Shown here piece by piece: positions 1 through 8,185 of a DNA stretch of 64,000 nt (positions are counted from its first letter, which is position 1; each line of letters opens with the position of its first letter). A program made the position numbers and the translations under genes. The notes under the pieces were generated by a model that saw nothing but the letters and a program-made list of their open reading frames with translations, was not told the origin of the DNA and ran no database searches. The DNA is from Actinospica robiniae DSM 44927. Lineage in GTDB: Bacteria > Actinomycetota > Actinomycetes > Streptomycetales > Catenulisporaceae. The stretch covers positions 6,926,154 to 6,990,153 of the forward strand of contig NZ_KI632511.1 of assembly GCF_000504285.1 (NCBI RefSeq), written 5' to 3'.

Positions 1-1014
1 GGCGGCCGGCCGCACGACGAGGTATGCGAACGAGTCCCCCCGCACCACGCCGAACGGGAACCAACTGCCGCCTTCGTCCACCATCGACATTCCGTCGTCC
101 GCGGCGAACTTGCAGAAGCCGTCGAGGAAGCTCGCAAACCACAAGTGGAGCGTCGCGAAGGACGCGCCTCGTCCGAGGGTGACGCCGGACCACATTGCCT
201 TCCGCTCGGTGGCCAGCACTTTGTCGAGTCGGTGCGGATTTTCGAGCGTGCCGTCGTCATACCGCAGCTTGATCGCCTTGCCGCGGCCGTCCGGGAGCTC
301 GTAGACCTTCTCCGGATGCGCCCCCTCGCCCTGCATGGCGACGAACCCCGCGACCTGGGCGGACGTGCTGACCAAGTGATCACCGTCGCGGCGGAACGCG
401 ATCGTGCGAGTCACGCCCTTCATGCGGAGCGGCAGCACGATCCGCCCTCCATCGGCCAACTGCTCCAGCCAGCTGGGCGCGATCTCCCAGGCCCCGACCG
501 TCACCACGATGCGGTCGAAGTGCTCGACATCGGGGACGCCGTGCCCGGCATCTCCCAGGACGACCCTGACCCGATCGCTGTAGCCCGCCTCAGCCAGGGC
601 GGCTTCGGCCCGGTCGATGACGTCCTTGTCGATGTCCATGCTGACGACGAGGCCGTCCGGACCCACGACCTCGGCCAGGAGCGCGGCGTTGTATCCGCCA
701 CTCCCGATCTCCAAGACGCTCATACCAGGCTCGATCGCGGCTTGCTCGATCATCTGGGCCTGGATGAACGGCGCCGAGACGGACGAGATGACCACTCCGT
801 ACTGGTCGGTCTTGGTCGGGACCGCGTCGTCGGCGTTGTAGACCGTCTCCAGGGGAGTACCTGCCGGAGCGAACCTCTCTCGGGGCACACGCCGGAAGGC
901 GGTCTCCACGGCAGGCGTCGTGATCATTCCTGTCGCCAGCAGCTTCTCCACCAAGGCGTCACGGAACGTCGCCTCGCTGCCCGTGTCTTTCATCAGATCC
1001 ACCGCTCGTGTCAT
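1..1014 (-). CDS. PCMT-like methyltransferase, FxLD-system type (3' end cut by window)
   Basis: SAM-dependent methyltransferase related to protein-L-isoaspartate O-methyltransferase. Reading the minus strand from the ATG at 1014 gives an N-terminal helical segment ending in VPRERFAP and then a Rossmann SAM site, VLEIGSGGYNAALLAE, around residues 99-114. After that come an acidic strand end (SMDIDKD) and a DRIVVTVGAWEI stretch. This layout matches the methyltransferases annotated as 'FxLD system', which accompany short FxLD-class lanthipeptide precursors in actinomycetes; that assignment is from memory of the family. The gene runs off the left edge after about 338 codons. A Shine-Dalgarno AGGGAG lies 7-8 bases upstream. 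No FxLD precursor is visible on the upstream side; it may lie beyond the window. The chance stop of the overlapping upstream frame forms an ATGA with this start. Confidence 0.75.
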   Translation of the reverse strand, partial: MTRAVDLMKDTGSEATFRDALVEKLLATGMITTPAVETAFRRVPRERFAPAGTPLETVYNADDAVPTKTDQYGVVISSVSAPFIQAQMIEQAAIEPGMSVLEIGSGGYNAALLAEVVGPDGLVVSMDIDKDVIDRAEAALAEAGYSDRVRVVLGDAGHGVPDVEHFDRIVVTVGAWEIAPSWLEQLADGGRIVLPLRMKGVTRTIAFRRDGDHLVSTSAQVAGFVAMQGEGAHPEKVYELPDGRGKAIKLRYDDGTLENPHRLDKVLATERKAMWSGVTLGRGASFATLHLWFASFLDGFCKFAADDGMSMVDEGGSWFPFGVVRGDSFAYLVVRPAA

Positions 1015-2033
1015 GTCCAACTCCCTACTGATGTCGTGCTCGCTCGCTGACGTCGTTGTTCTCTGCTGGCCGCCGGCCTCGGTATTCGCCCGCCGAGGCC
1101 GCCGATGCTCCCGGTTCCCGAGCGACCCCAGTACAGCGCGAGCAACAGACAGTCAGAAGTCTGCGGACGTCGAGCCATCGCGTGCGGCGTGCCGGGGGCT
1201 ACGCGGCCAGCCCCGGCAGAACGTCCGCCAGTACGGCATCCGATGCTGATGCTTCGGCGCCGGAACGAGTTGCGGCTCAGCAAGGACTGGGAGCGCGATG
1301 GTGTCGGCAGGAGGAGAGCTGAGCTCGGCCAATTCGCCCTGGTAGATGCGCTGAATCTCTGAGCAGCTGAACGCCACCGTGCACGGTAGGGTCTTGCCGC
1401 ACATGCAGAGCCCGTGGCCCGTTCCGAGATGCCCGGTGAGGATCTCGTTGGCCACGTCGATCTGACGTCGTGCGAACTCGACCGCCGCGACGGGATCGTA
1501 GGGATGTCGCATGGTCGGCTCATCTCCCCGGTAGTGGCCGGGCGGGTCTCCGGCCCGATGCCGCTGCGTTCGGCGACCGCCCGCGGCCCGCCCGGCAGCG
1601 TGTCGAGGTACCGGATGAGGAAGTGGACGGTCGTGCCGTCCTCCGTGCACTCGTGGCCCCAGGTCTCCGCCAGTTCCTCGACGAGCAGCAGCCCACGACC
1701 CGACTCCATGAGGTCGGCAGGCTCGCCTGCTTCCGGCCTCCACTGGGAGCCTTCGTTCTGCACGCGGACGAGGAGACCCTGCTCGGTTTCGTCCAACTCC
1801 ACCCGCACCCAGGCCACGGCAGCATCCGTGGCTGTGCCGTACAGAATCGCATTGGTGACGATCTCGCTGAGGAGAAGTTCCACGTCCTCGAGTTGGACGA
1901 GAGTGCTCCAGGCGCGGAGCACCGCGAGCACCTCGCGCCGACAAACAGCTACTTGGCCCGGGCGCGCCAGGAATCGCAACGTCTCACGATGCCGACTGGC
2001 TCCGCCAACGAGCTTGGCCGATGCGAGTTTCAT
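1011..2033 (-). CDS. anti-sigma-like ATP-binding protein (HATPase_c), 3' end uncertain
   Basis: GHKL-fold ATPase of the SpoIIAB/RsbW type common in Streptomyces. The first ~145 residues carry the domain: ELLLSEIVTNAILYG is the N-box helix (residues about 58-72), ESGRGLLLVEELAETWG is the G-box, and TTVHFLIRYL closes the sheet. Such proteins bind sigma factors or anti-anti-sigma partners, or act in conservon-like membrane complexes. The open frame runs to 1011 (340 codons), but after about position 1512 its codon bias collapses to an Arg/Ser-rich pattern while another frame (1153-1512) keeps strong bias. The true C-terminus is therefore unclear: either the frame has simply lost its stop, or there is an indel near 1510. 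The domain assignment is secure, the end is not. Confidence 0.7.
   Translation of the reverse strand: MKLASAKLVGGASRHRETLRFLARPGQVAVCRREVLAVLRAWSTLVQLEDVELLLSEIVTNAILYGTATDAAVAWVRVELDETEQGLLVRVQNEGSQWRPEAGEPADLMESGRGLLLVEELAETWGHECTEDGTTVHFLIRYLDTLPGGPRAVAERSGIGPETRPATTGEMSRPCDIPTIPSRRSSSHDVRSTWPTRSSPGISERATGSACAARPYRARWRSAAQRFSASTRANWPSSALLLPTPSRSQSLLSRNSFRRRSISIGCRTGGRSAGAGRVAPGTPHAMARRPQTSDCLLLALYWGRSGTGSIGGLGGRIPRPAASREQRRQRASTTSVGSWT
1153..1512 (-). CDS. small hypothetical protein with Cys-rich centre
   Basis: A 119-residue protein starting MRHPYDPVAAVEFARRQIDV. A compact CMCGKTLPC motif followed by FSCSE sits near residues 34-49 and could bind a metal. The last third is basic. GC at third codon positions is strong in this frame through the cysteine region, and a GGGGAG sits about 11 bases before the ATG, so I take it as real even though it lies inside the 3' part of a longer open frame. 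Small CxCG...PC proteins of this sort often sit beside anti-sigma-like ATPases and XRE/DUF397 regulators in actinomycetes, so a regulatory role is possible. I do not recognise a named family. Confidence 0.55.
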   Translation of the reverse strand: MRHPYDPVAAVEFARRQIDVANEILTGHLGTGHGLCMCGKTLPCTVAFSCSEIQRIYQGELAELSSPPADTIALPVLAEPQLVPAPKHQHRMPYWRTFCRGWPRSPRHAARDGSTSADF

Positions 2034-2194
2034 CTGGCATCACCTCCCGCGAATTTCGGAGCCGCTTCGTAACTCGGCGTTAGATCTCTTCCTCGATCAC
2101 GAAGGTACGGCTACGCAACCGGCTGAGACAGTGACCGGCAGTACAGGTAGTCTTTGCTCATGCGCCGGGTCGGCCGAGGAGATGGTTGCCAACT

Positions 2195-3274
2195 ATGACT
2201 GGCAGTCAGGCCGCGCCGCGCAACGTGATCGCGGGCTTCGTCCTACGGCTGGCGCGTGACACCACGAAGCCATCGGTGAGCAGGGAACAGTTCGCGGCTT
2301 TGCTGTCCGTCTCCGCGGACACCGTGGCGGGCTGGGAGTCGGGCCGAAGGCCCCTCGCGTCGACCCAAGTCGGCCAGATGGCGGCCATACGCCACCGACT
2401 CATGAGCAACGGCGCGCGGCCCGACCTCGTGAGTCTGTTGGACCAAGCCCTCGAAGCCGACCACATCGTCGACTTCGCGATTGCTCTCGGCGCCGACTAT
2501 CGACCCGGCGACGTCCACCCCCTCGGCATCTGGGTCCTCCGCCGCGAGACCGTCGACCTCATCGCGTGGCCGATCAGCACCCGCAGCCCGGCCGGTCTCG
2601 ATCTCCCGCAAAGCCGCGGCCAGCGGCACCCTCGACCGTTCCTCGATGCCCAGAGCCGCACGAGGTTCTTCGACCACCTTCGCCAGATCGTCGACGTCAC
2701 AGAAGCCTCCGGAGACACCCTGCTGCGTCGCCAAGCGCTGTACCTGCTCAGCTTCGACTCAAGGGACGACGCCCGCAGCTTCCTCGCGGCGCATCGGAGC
2801 CGCCTTCTCCACGGTCTGAACGGCTGGTCCGAATCGTGGCCGGCCGCGCGGTCACTCGCCGCGTCCATGACGCGTCGCGGTGACCGGACGCTGCTCCTCG
2901 ACTTCATCGAGCGTGGCCTGGCTGACGAGCAGAGCCAGATGGCCAACCTGCGCTACTGGGCCTACTGGGTCGGTGAGGCGCGGCACCAGCAGCGAGACGA
3001 CAGCTTCATGGTCGCGGGCATGAGCGGGTGGCACGGAGACATCCTTCTGCGCCACCTCCTCGACCGCCTTGACCCAAGCCTCGGCTACCTCGAACTCAAC
3101 GTGCACACACTGTGGGCACTGGTCGGGGTACGAGCACGCCTGCTCAGCGAGCAGCCGGGTGTGGTGCAGGAGCTGACTGGGAAGATTGAGAGACTGCTGG
3201 ACGAGTCCTTCGAGTCAGATCGGACGATCTCCGAACTGAACGCGCTAAGGTACGCCCTCAAGTTGCACCGTTGA
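2195..3274 (+). CDS. XRE-family regulator with large C-terminal region
   Basis: A 359-residue protein (ATG at 2195; a TTG at 2186 in the same frame would add three residues). GAGGAG at about 2175-2181 can serve either start. Residues ~12-60 form a helix-turn-helix: VSREQFAALLSVSADTVAGW followed by ESGRRPLAS is the classic XRE recognition pattern. The long C-terminal part is mostly helical, rich in Leu/Arg and Trp, with no recognised domain; in similar actinomycete proteins this region is TPR-like. The gene is divergent from the anti-sigma-like ATPase and reads straight into the HD-domain gene 20 bases downstream, so the two are probably co-transcribed. Confidence 0.8.
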   Translation: MTGSQAAPRNVIAGFVLRLARDTTKPSVSREQFAALLSVSADTVAGWESGRRPLASTQVGQMAAIRHRLMSNGARPDLVSLLDQALEADHIVDFAIALGADYRPGDVHPLGIWVLRRETVDLIAWPISTRSPAGLDLPQSRGQRHPRPFLDAQSRTRFFDHLRQIVDVTEASGDTLLRRQALYLLSFDSRDDARSFLAAHRSRLLHGLNGWSESWPAARSLAASMTRRGDRTLLLDFIERGLADEQSQMANLRYWAYWVGEARHQQRDDSFMVAGMSGWHGDILLRHLLDRLDPSLGYLELNVHTLWALVGVRARLLSEQPGVVQELTGKIERLLDESFESDRTISELNALRYALKLHR

Positions 3275-3294
3275 TCGCTAGGAAGGCTAGACGC

Positions 3295-3873
3295 ATGGAG
3301 AGCTCCGAGGCAGACCGGGTTGCACACTTGATCCACGAGGCGGGAGTACTCAAGCTCCTGCCGCGCACAGGCTGGTCCTACTGCGGTATCAGCAGCCCCG
3401 AGTCCATCGCGGAGCACAGCTTCCGAACGGCACTCATCGCCGGACTGCTCGCCAAGGCCGAAGGCGCCGATCCTGCGAGGGCGACATACCTCGCGGTCTG
3501 GCACGACACCCAAGAGACGCGCGTCCTCGACATCCCGCACCTGGGTCGCAAGTACCTCGACGCAGCCTCGAACGAGACCGTCACTGCAGACCAGGTCTCC
3601 GGCCTCCCCGAGGACGTCGCCGCGGACGTGCGGGCGCTGATCCACGAGTACGAGAGCGCCGAGAGCCCGGAAGCGCAGTGCGCACGGGACGCGGACAAGC
3701 TGGAGTGCCTGTTCCAGGCGATCGAGTACCGCGACGCCGGCGCGCGCAACGTCGGCGGCTGGATCGAGACCAGCCGGTCCAAGCTGCGTACCAAGGCAGG
3801 CAAGCAGATCGCGGACGCGGCGCTGAGCCAGGAGTCGTCACAGCAGTGGCACGCCGAGGCGATTCGAAGCTAA
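3295..3873 (+). CDS. HD-domain phosphohydrolase (YfbR/5'-deoxynucleotidase-like)
   Basis: A 192-residue HD-superfamily enzyme. Metal ligands are visible in order: H41 (AEHSFR), H70-D71 (WHDTQE) and D134 (RDADKLE), the same spacing as in YfbR-type nucleotidases, which dephosphorylate deoxyribonucleoside monophosphates. The ATG at 3295 is chosen over the TTG at 3271 because AGGAAGG at 3280-3286 is correctly spaced for it and the TTG start would overlap the upstream stop. It follows the XRE gene by 20 bases and probably forms a two-gene operon. The substrate cannot be read from the sequence: nucleotide clean-up or a defence-related nucleotide-depleting role are both possible. Confidence 0.85.
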   Translation: MESSEADRVAHLIHEAGVLKLLPRTGWSYCGISSPESIAEHSFRTALIAGLLAKAEGADPARATYLAVWHDTQETRVLDIPHLGRKYLDAASNETVTADQVSGLPEDVAADVRALIHEYESAESPEAQCARDADKLECLFQAIEYRDAGARNVGGWIETSRSKLRTKAGKQIADAALSQESSQQWHAEAIRS

Positions 3874-4333
3874 CTGGACGCGGCGCGGCTTGCAGATCGT
3901 CGAGACTTCATCGGCCATGAACGGACGTCTCGCCGGCACGTGCTCGCCACCAGATTCAGGGCCGCCCGTCTTCTGGATGATGCGGCAGGACGGTTGCGGT
4001 CAAGGGCGGCTCCGCCGTCGCTGACGCGATGCGCTGCCGCGCACCCTGGACCGCGCCCGCCCGGCCGACTACATGGACCAGCGGGCGGCCCTCCAAAGCG
4101 AACGCCATAGAAATGCGCGAGAGCACTCAAGTCCGCCTCAAAGTACCCTTCCTTAACTCCCCAGTGAAAAGCATCGAGAAGCAACGAGAAGAATCCAGCT
4201 AGAAAACCCTACTGCCCTCCGTCAGTCGCCAAGATTCAATCATCGAACCAGCTCAGCGCACCCAAGAGCTCGACAAGACACCTCTTGCAGAAAACATCGA
4301 AGACGCGCTTACCTGCGTGCTAGAGTCACCAAT
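3874..4333. other. 460-base gap without a convincing gene
   Basis: This stretch marks the left side of the accessory island. Composition drops from about 300 bases into the gap, with AT-rich runs around 4140-4330. A 104-codon minus-strand frame (3870-4184) has poor codon bias and I do not call it. A possible promoter for the relaxase unit is TAGAGT at 4321-4326, shortly before the small ORF at 4334. No clear oriT inverted repeat or attachment site was recognised by eye. Confidence 0.4.
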
Positions 4334-4432
4334 ATGGCGACCGAATGGCGACAGGTAATGGCTCTGAAAATAGGCGCCTCCCTGACGTCTCTCGCCCCCA
4401 AGTGCGACGAGGTATCGAAGGGTGGGTGGTGA
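4334..4432 (+). CDS. putative 32-residue small protein upstream of relaxase
   Basis: A short frame starting ATG GCG ACC GAA TGG and ending KCDEVSKGGW, with the stop 5 bases before the relaxase ATG. The start lies 7 bases after a TAGAGT box, consistent with leaderless expression. The frame overlaps the uncalled N-terminal extension of the relaxase frame, and its amphipathic composition looks more protein-like than that extension. It could be a real small protein or a leader that couples translation to the relaxase. Conservation is untested, so confidence is low. Confidence 0.3.
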   Translation: MATEWRQVMALKIGASLTSLAPKCDEVSKGGW

Positions 4433-4437
4433 CTGTG

Positions 4438-7400
4438 ATGACCATCCACAAGCTCACCGCCGGCAACGGGTACACGTACCTCACCCGTCAGGTCGCGGGC
4501 GGCGACGTCCAGCGTGAACGCGGGATGTCCGCGTCGGAGTACTACACCGCAGAGGGCAATCCGCCCGGAGTGTGGGCTGGCCGAGGCGCGCCGATGCTCG
4601 GCGTCGCCGGGCAGAGGGTGACGGAAGAGGAGATGTTCTACCTCTTCGGCCTGGGGATGCACCCGCGCACCGAGCAGCTCGTCGACCGATACATAGAAGA
4701 GCACCAAGACGCGGTTCGTGGAACGCGCGGGATCAACGCGATGGTCCGCCGCGCGTACACGTCGGCCGCTCTTGGCCGCGCGTTCCCGATGTACGAAGGC
4801 CTTGAGAACTTCGAGACGCGCGTAGCTGCGCGGCTCGGCCGAATCGCGGCTGAGACTGGGCGAGCGGTGACGGCTGCCGAGACGAAGAAGGTTAAGGCGG
4901 AGGAAGCACACAGACAGCGTGCTGCCGTTGCCGGATTCGACGTCGTGTTCGCACCGGTGAAGTCCGCCGCCGTCATGTGGGCGCTCGACGAGCGTGCCGA
5001 GGTACGAAAAGCGGTGCGCGCCGCCCACGAGGCCGCGCGTGACGCTGCCCTCGGACTGCTCGAGGACCACGCCGCGTTTACTCGGACGGGTAGCCGCGGC
5101 CAGGCACAGATCGAGACGCACGGCCTCATCGCCGCGGTGTTCGACCACTACGATTCGAGGGCCGGCGACCCCAACCTGCACACCCACGTGGCGCTCAGCA
5201 GCAAAGTCCTCGGTGTCGACGGGAAGTGGCGAGCGCTCGACGCACGCGGCCTGTACCGGATGACAGTGGCAGCCTCCGAGTTCTACAACACCCGCTTCGA
5301 GACCGAGCTGACCGCCCGGCTCGGGGTGGCATTCACGGTCAGGCCGGACACCGTTCCAGGCCGGGAACCGGTACGTGAGGTAGTCGGCGTGCCCACCGCA
5401 CTGATTCAGCACTTCTCATCTCGGCGCACGGAGATCGAAGCGCGATACGACCAGCTGGTGCGACAGTACCGGCGGGATCACGGCCACGATCCTGCGGCCG
5501 GTGCGTGCCACAAGCTGGCCCGCCAGGCGAACCTGGAGACGAGGGAAGGCAAGAAGGCGCCGCGCTCCCTCCAACAGATGCGCGCAGACTGGACCCAGTC
5601 GGCGGCGGACGCTCTCGGACCAGCGATCGTCACCCAGGTGATGGCCGCAGTGCCCGCACAGCGCGCGATACCGGCCCCGACCATCGCGCTCGATCCAGTC
5701 GAGACCGCCGCCAGGGTCGTGGCGAACGTGGCTGAGATGCGATCGACGTGGACCATCTGGAACCTGCGTGCCGAAGCGGAAAGACTTGCACGTATCGAGG
5801 GCGGCATCGCCGATCCCGACGCACACGAGCCCTTCATCGGGAAGGTCCTTGAGCACGCCGTCGGCCCGGATCTGTGCATACGGGTAGACGCGATCGCGCT
5901 CCTCGACGAGCCAGCGCGACTGCGACGTTCGGACGGCGCATCGATCTTCAGCGAGCACGCCGCCGCCCGCTACACCAGCTCGCTGATCCTGGACGCCGAG
6001 TCGCGCCTCATAGCAGCGGCTACCACCACCTCCGCGCGGCAAACGCCTGTCCCGTCTGCTATCGCGGATGTAGCCCTCGCCCGCTTCGAGGCCGAACTCG
6101 GCCGACTCGACCAAGGTCAGCGCGCTCTGGCCCTCGCCTTCGCCACCGATCCCCACCAAGTCAGCGTCGGCCTCGGCCCGGCCGGCTCCGGCAAAACCAC
6201 TGCCATGCGTGCGTTCGCGGCGATATCCGAAGCGTCCGGACGACGCGTTATCGCGCTCGGCACGTCCGCCGCATCGGCCGCCGTCCTGGGTGACGAGCTC
6301 GGCGTGAAGGCCGAGAACCTGCACAAGTTCCTATGGGAGTACACCCAAGGCCCGGCCGCAGAGGCTCTGCGCTCAGGCAAGGCAGTATCCGCGGACCGCG
6401 AGCGTTTTCGCATCCGCGAGGGCGACGTCATCCTGCTCGACGAAGCGGGCATGGCCGGCACCCTCAACCTCGACCGACTCGTTCAACTCGCCGCAGACCG
6501 CGGCGTAGCCGTACGCCTGCTGGGCGACCATCGACAACTCGGAGCCGTCGAATCCGGCGGCGCCCTCCGCCTGCTCGTCAACGAGGCCGGCGCCACCGAA
6601 CTCACCACGCTCCACCGCTTCCGCGACCCGGCCGAGGCCGACGCGACGCTGAAGCTGCGCGACGGAGACGCGACCGCGCTCGACTTCTACGAGCAGCATG
6701 ACCGGATCAAGGGCGGCTCTCGCGGTGCGATGATCGAGGCCGCATACGAAGGCTGGCGAACCGACGTGCTCGCCGGCAAAACCAGCCTGATGGCCGCCGC
6801 CACGAATCAAGACGTCACCGTCCTCAACGCCCGCGCCCGCGAGGACCGCGTTGCCGCTGGCCAAGTCGAAGCCGTCGGCGCGGTCCTGCGCGACGAGAAC
6901 CAAGCCGGTGTCGGAGACTGGATCGTCACCCGCCGGAACGACCGGCGCATGTCCGTCTGCTCAGGCCGAGACTTCGTCAAGAACGGCGACACCTGGACTG
7001 TCACTGACCGCCGCGACGACGGTTCGCTGATCGTCAAGAACCAGGGGCATAGTGGGCGTGCCGTCCTACCCGCCGACTATGTCCGTCAGCACGTCGAGCT
7101 CGGCTACGCGACCACCGCATACCGCGCTCAGGGCTCGACCGTGGACACAGCTCATCCGCTGATCACGGAGGAGGTGAGCCGCGAGAACCTTTACGTCATA
7201 GCGACCCGCGCCCGCGAACACACGACGCTCTACGTCGCCACGCACCAGGTCCCCGGCTTCGATCCCGATGACCGCCTCGACAGAGTCCGTATCGACCCGA
7301 GCGCGTACGCGGCCACGGAGATCCTCGAGCGCGTCATCACGCGTGAGACCGCCGATCTGTCGGCCACCGAGAGCATCCGCAAGGCCCAAAACGACGCGAT

Positions 7401-8145
7401 GGACCTGAGCGTGCTGATCCCCAACTACCAACACGCCCACCAGGTTCTAACCACGAACCTCAAGGCGGCGCTGGTCGAGTTCACCACCCAGGACCCGGCC
7501 GATATCTTCCCGCTTCCGGCGTGGCTGCCCGCACCGCCCGCACTCGGCACCCTCGAACCGAGCGAGTGGGTGTACCTCCAGTCGGCTGCCAACCTCATCC
7601 GCGGTCGCATCGCCGAGGTGACAGAGAAGGTTATCGCCGAGCGTCCCGCGTGGACCAAGAGGCTGGGCAACGAACCCACCAACGCGCTCGAGCGCACCGC
7701 ATGGGCGTCGCGTATCTGCGTCATCGCTGTTTACCGTGAACAGCAGCAGGTCGCCGATAACGATCCGCACCACCCCCTCGGCCCCAGCGTGGAGTTCAAC
7801 CATTCCGACTACAACGCCTACGCCTATGCTTACCGCGCCGCCGCTGACCTCAGGCAGGTTGCGCGAGGCCGGGCATGGTCCGACATTGACCCATGCATAC
7901 CGGAGCTCCTTGCTGGCCCCCGTGGTGACGCACAGACCCAGGCACGTGAAGAGTGGCGCGCTGCCTTTAACCTCGGGGAACGCCAGAGAATCGCCGAGGC
8001 TGTAACGAATCGAGCAGCGCGTCAGGTGCGGACCTATAGAGAGCTTGGGCGCGCGTATGACGAGCCCACCCACCAGCCGCGGCCGACACTGCATCTGCCA
8101 ATCCCCGAGCCGCAACACAGCCGCGGCCCCACGATCGGCTGGTGA
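4438..8145 (+). CDS. traA: MobF-family relaxase-helicase (TrwC/TraA type)
   Basis: About 1235 residues. The N-terminal HUH relaxase domain starts MTIHKLTAGNGYTYLTRQVA, with candidate catalytic tyrosines there and in SASEYYTAEGNPPG. The metal-binding histidines lie in DPNLHTHVAL (H248, H250). The C-terminal half is a superfamily-1 helicase: Walker A GPAGSGKTT at residues 580-588, Walker B VILLDEAGMAG, and motif VI TTAYRAQGSTVDTAH. The enzyme nicks a transfer origin, stays covalently bound to the DNA and unwinds it for conjugation. The ATG at 4438 was chosen because it opens the conserved relaxase N-terminus; the frame is open back to 4345. No coupling protein, mating-channel gene or integrase is in the window, so this is a mobilisable-element or plasmid remnant. 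GC is lower than in the flanking chromosome. Confidence 0.93.
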   Translation: MTIHKLTAGNGYTYLTRQVAGGDVQRERGMSASEYYTAEGNPPGVWAGRGAPMLGVAGQRVTEEEMFYLFGLGMHPRTEQLVDRYIEEHQDAVRGTRGINAMVRRAYTSAALGRAFPMYEGLENFETRVAARLGRIAAETGRAVTAAETKKVKAEEAHRQRAAVAGFDVVFAPVKSAAVMWALDERAEVRKAVRAAHEAARDAALGLLEDHAAFTRTGSRGQAQIETHGLIAAVFDHYDSRAGDPNLHTHVALSSKVLGVDGKWRALDARGLYRMTVAASEFYNTRFETELTARLGVAFTVRPDTVPGREPVREVVGVPTALIQHFSSRRTEIEARYDQLVRQYRRDHGHDPAAGACHKLARQANLETREGKKAPRSLQQMRADWTQSAADALGPAIVTQVMAAVPAQRAIPAPTIALDPVETAARVVANVAEMRSTWTIWNLRAEAERLARIEGGIADPDAHEPFIGKVLEHAVGPDLCIRVDAIALLDEPARLRRSDGASIFSEHAAARYTSSLILDAESRLIAAATTTSARQTPVPSAIADVALARFEAELGRLDQGQRALALAFATDPHQVSVGLGPAGSGKTTAMRAFAAISEASGRRVIALGTSAASAAVLGDELGVKAENLHKFLWEYTQGPAAEALRSGKAVSADRERFRIREGDVILLDEAGMAGTLNLDRLVQLAADRGVAVRLLGDHRQLGAVESGGALRLLVNEAGATELTTLHRFRDPAEADATLKLRDGDATALDFYEQHDRIKGGSRGAMIEAAYEGWRTDVLAGKTSLMAAATNQDVTVLNARAREDRVAAGQVEAVGAVLRDENQAGVGDWIVTRRNDRRMSVCSGRDFVKNGDTWTVTDRRDDGSLIVKNQGHSGRAVLPADYVRQHVELGYATTAYRAQGSTVDTAHPLITEEVSRENLYVIATRAREHTTLYVATHQVPGFDPDDRLDRVRIDPSAYAATEILERVITRETADLSATESIRKAQNDAMDLSVLIPNYQHAHQVLTTNLKAALVEFTTQDPADIFPLPAWLPAPPALGTLEPSEWVYLQSAANLIRGRIAEVTEKVIAERPAWTKRLGNEPTNALERTAWASRICVIAVYREQQQVADNDPHHPLGPSVEFNHSDYNAYAYAYRAAADLRQVARGRAWSDIDPCIPELLAGPRGDAQTQAREEWRAAFNLGERQRIAEAVTNRAARQVRTYRELGRAYDEPTHQPRPTLHLPIPEPQHSRGPTIGW

Positions 8146-8185
8146 TAAGTCCTATCTACGTAGGGCCGAAGGGTATGGTCGCCCG

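Noticed and set aside
145-1050. 301-codon plus-strand frame at the left edge
   Set aside because: It is the complement of the methyltransferase gene; the minus strand shows a clear SAM-binding domain and better bias.
3870-4184. 104-codon minus-strand frame with a protein-like first third
   Set aside because: Codon bias is weak and the last two thirds are Arg/Ser-rich; no homology signal that I recognise.
8146-8185. CCTA...TAGG palindrome between relaxase and NurA genes
   Set aside because: Only four base pairs; too short to call a terminator or site.
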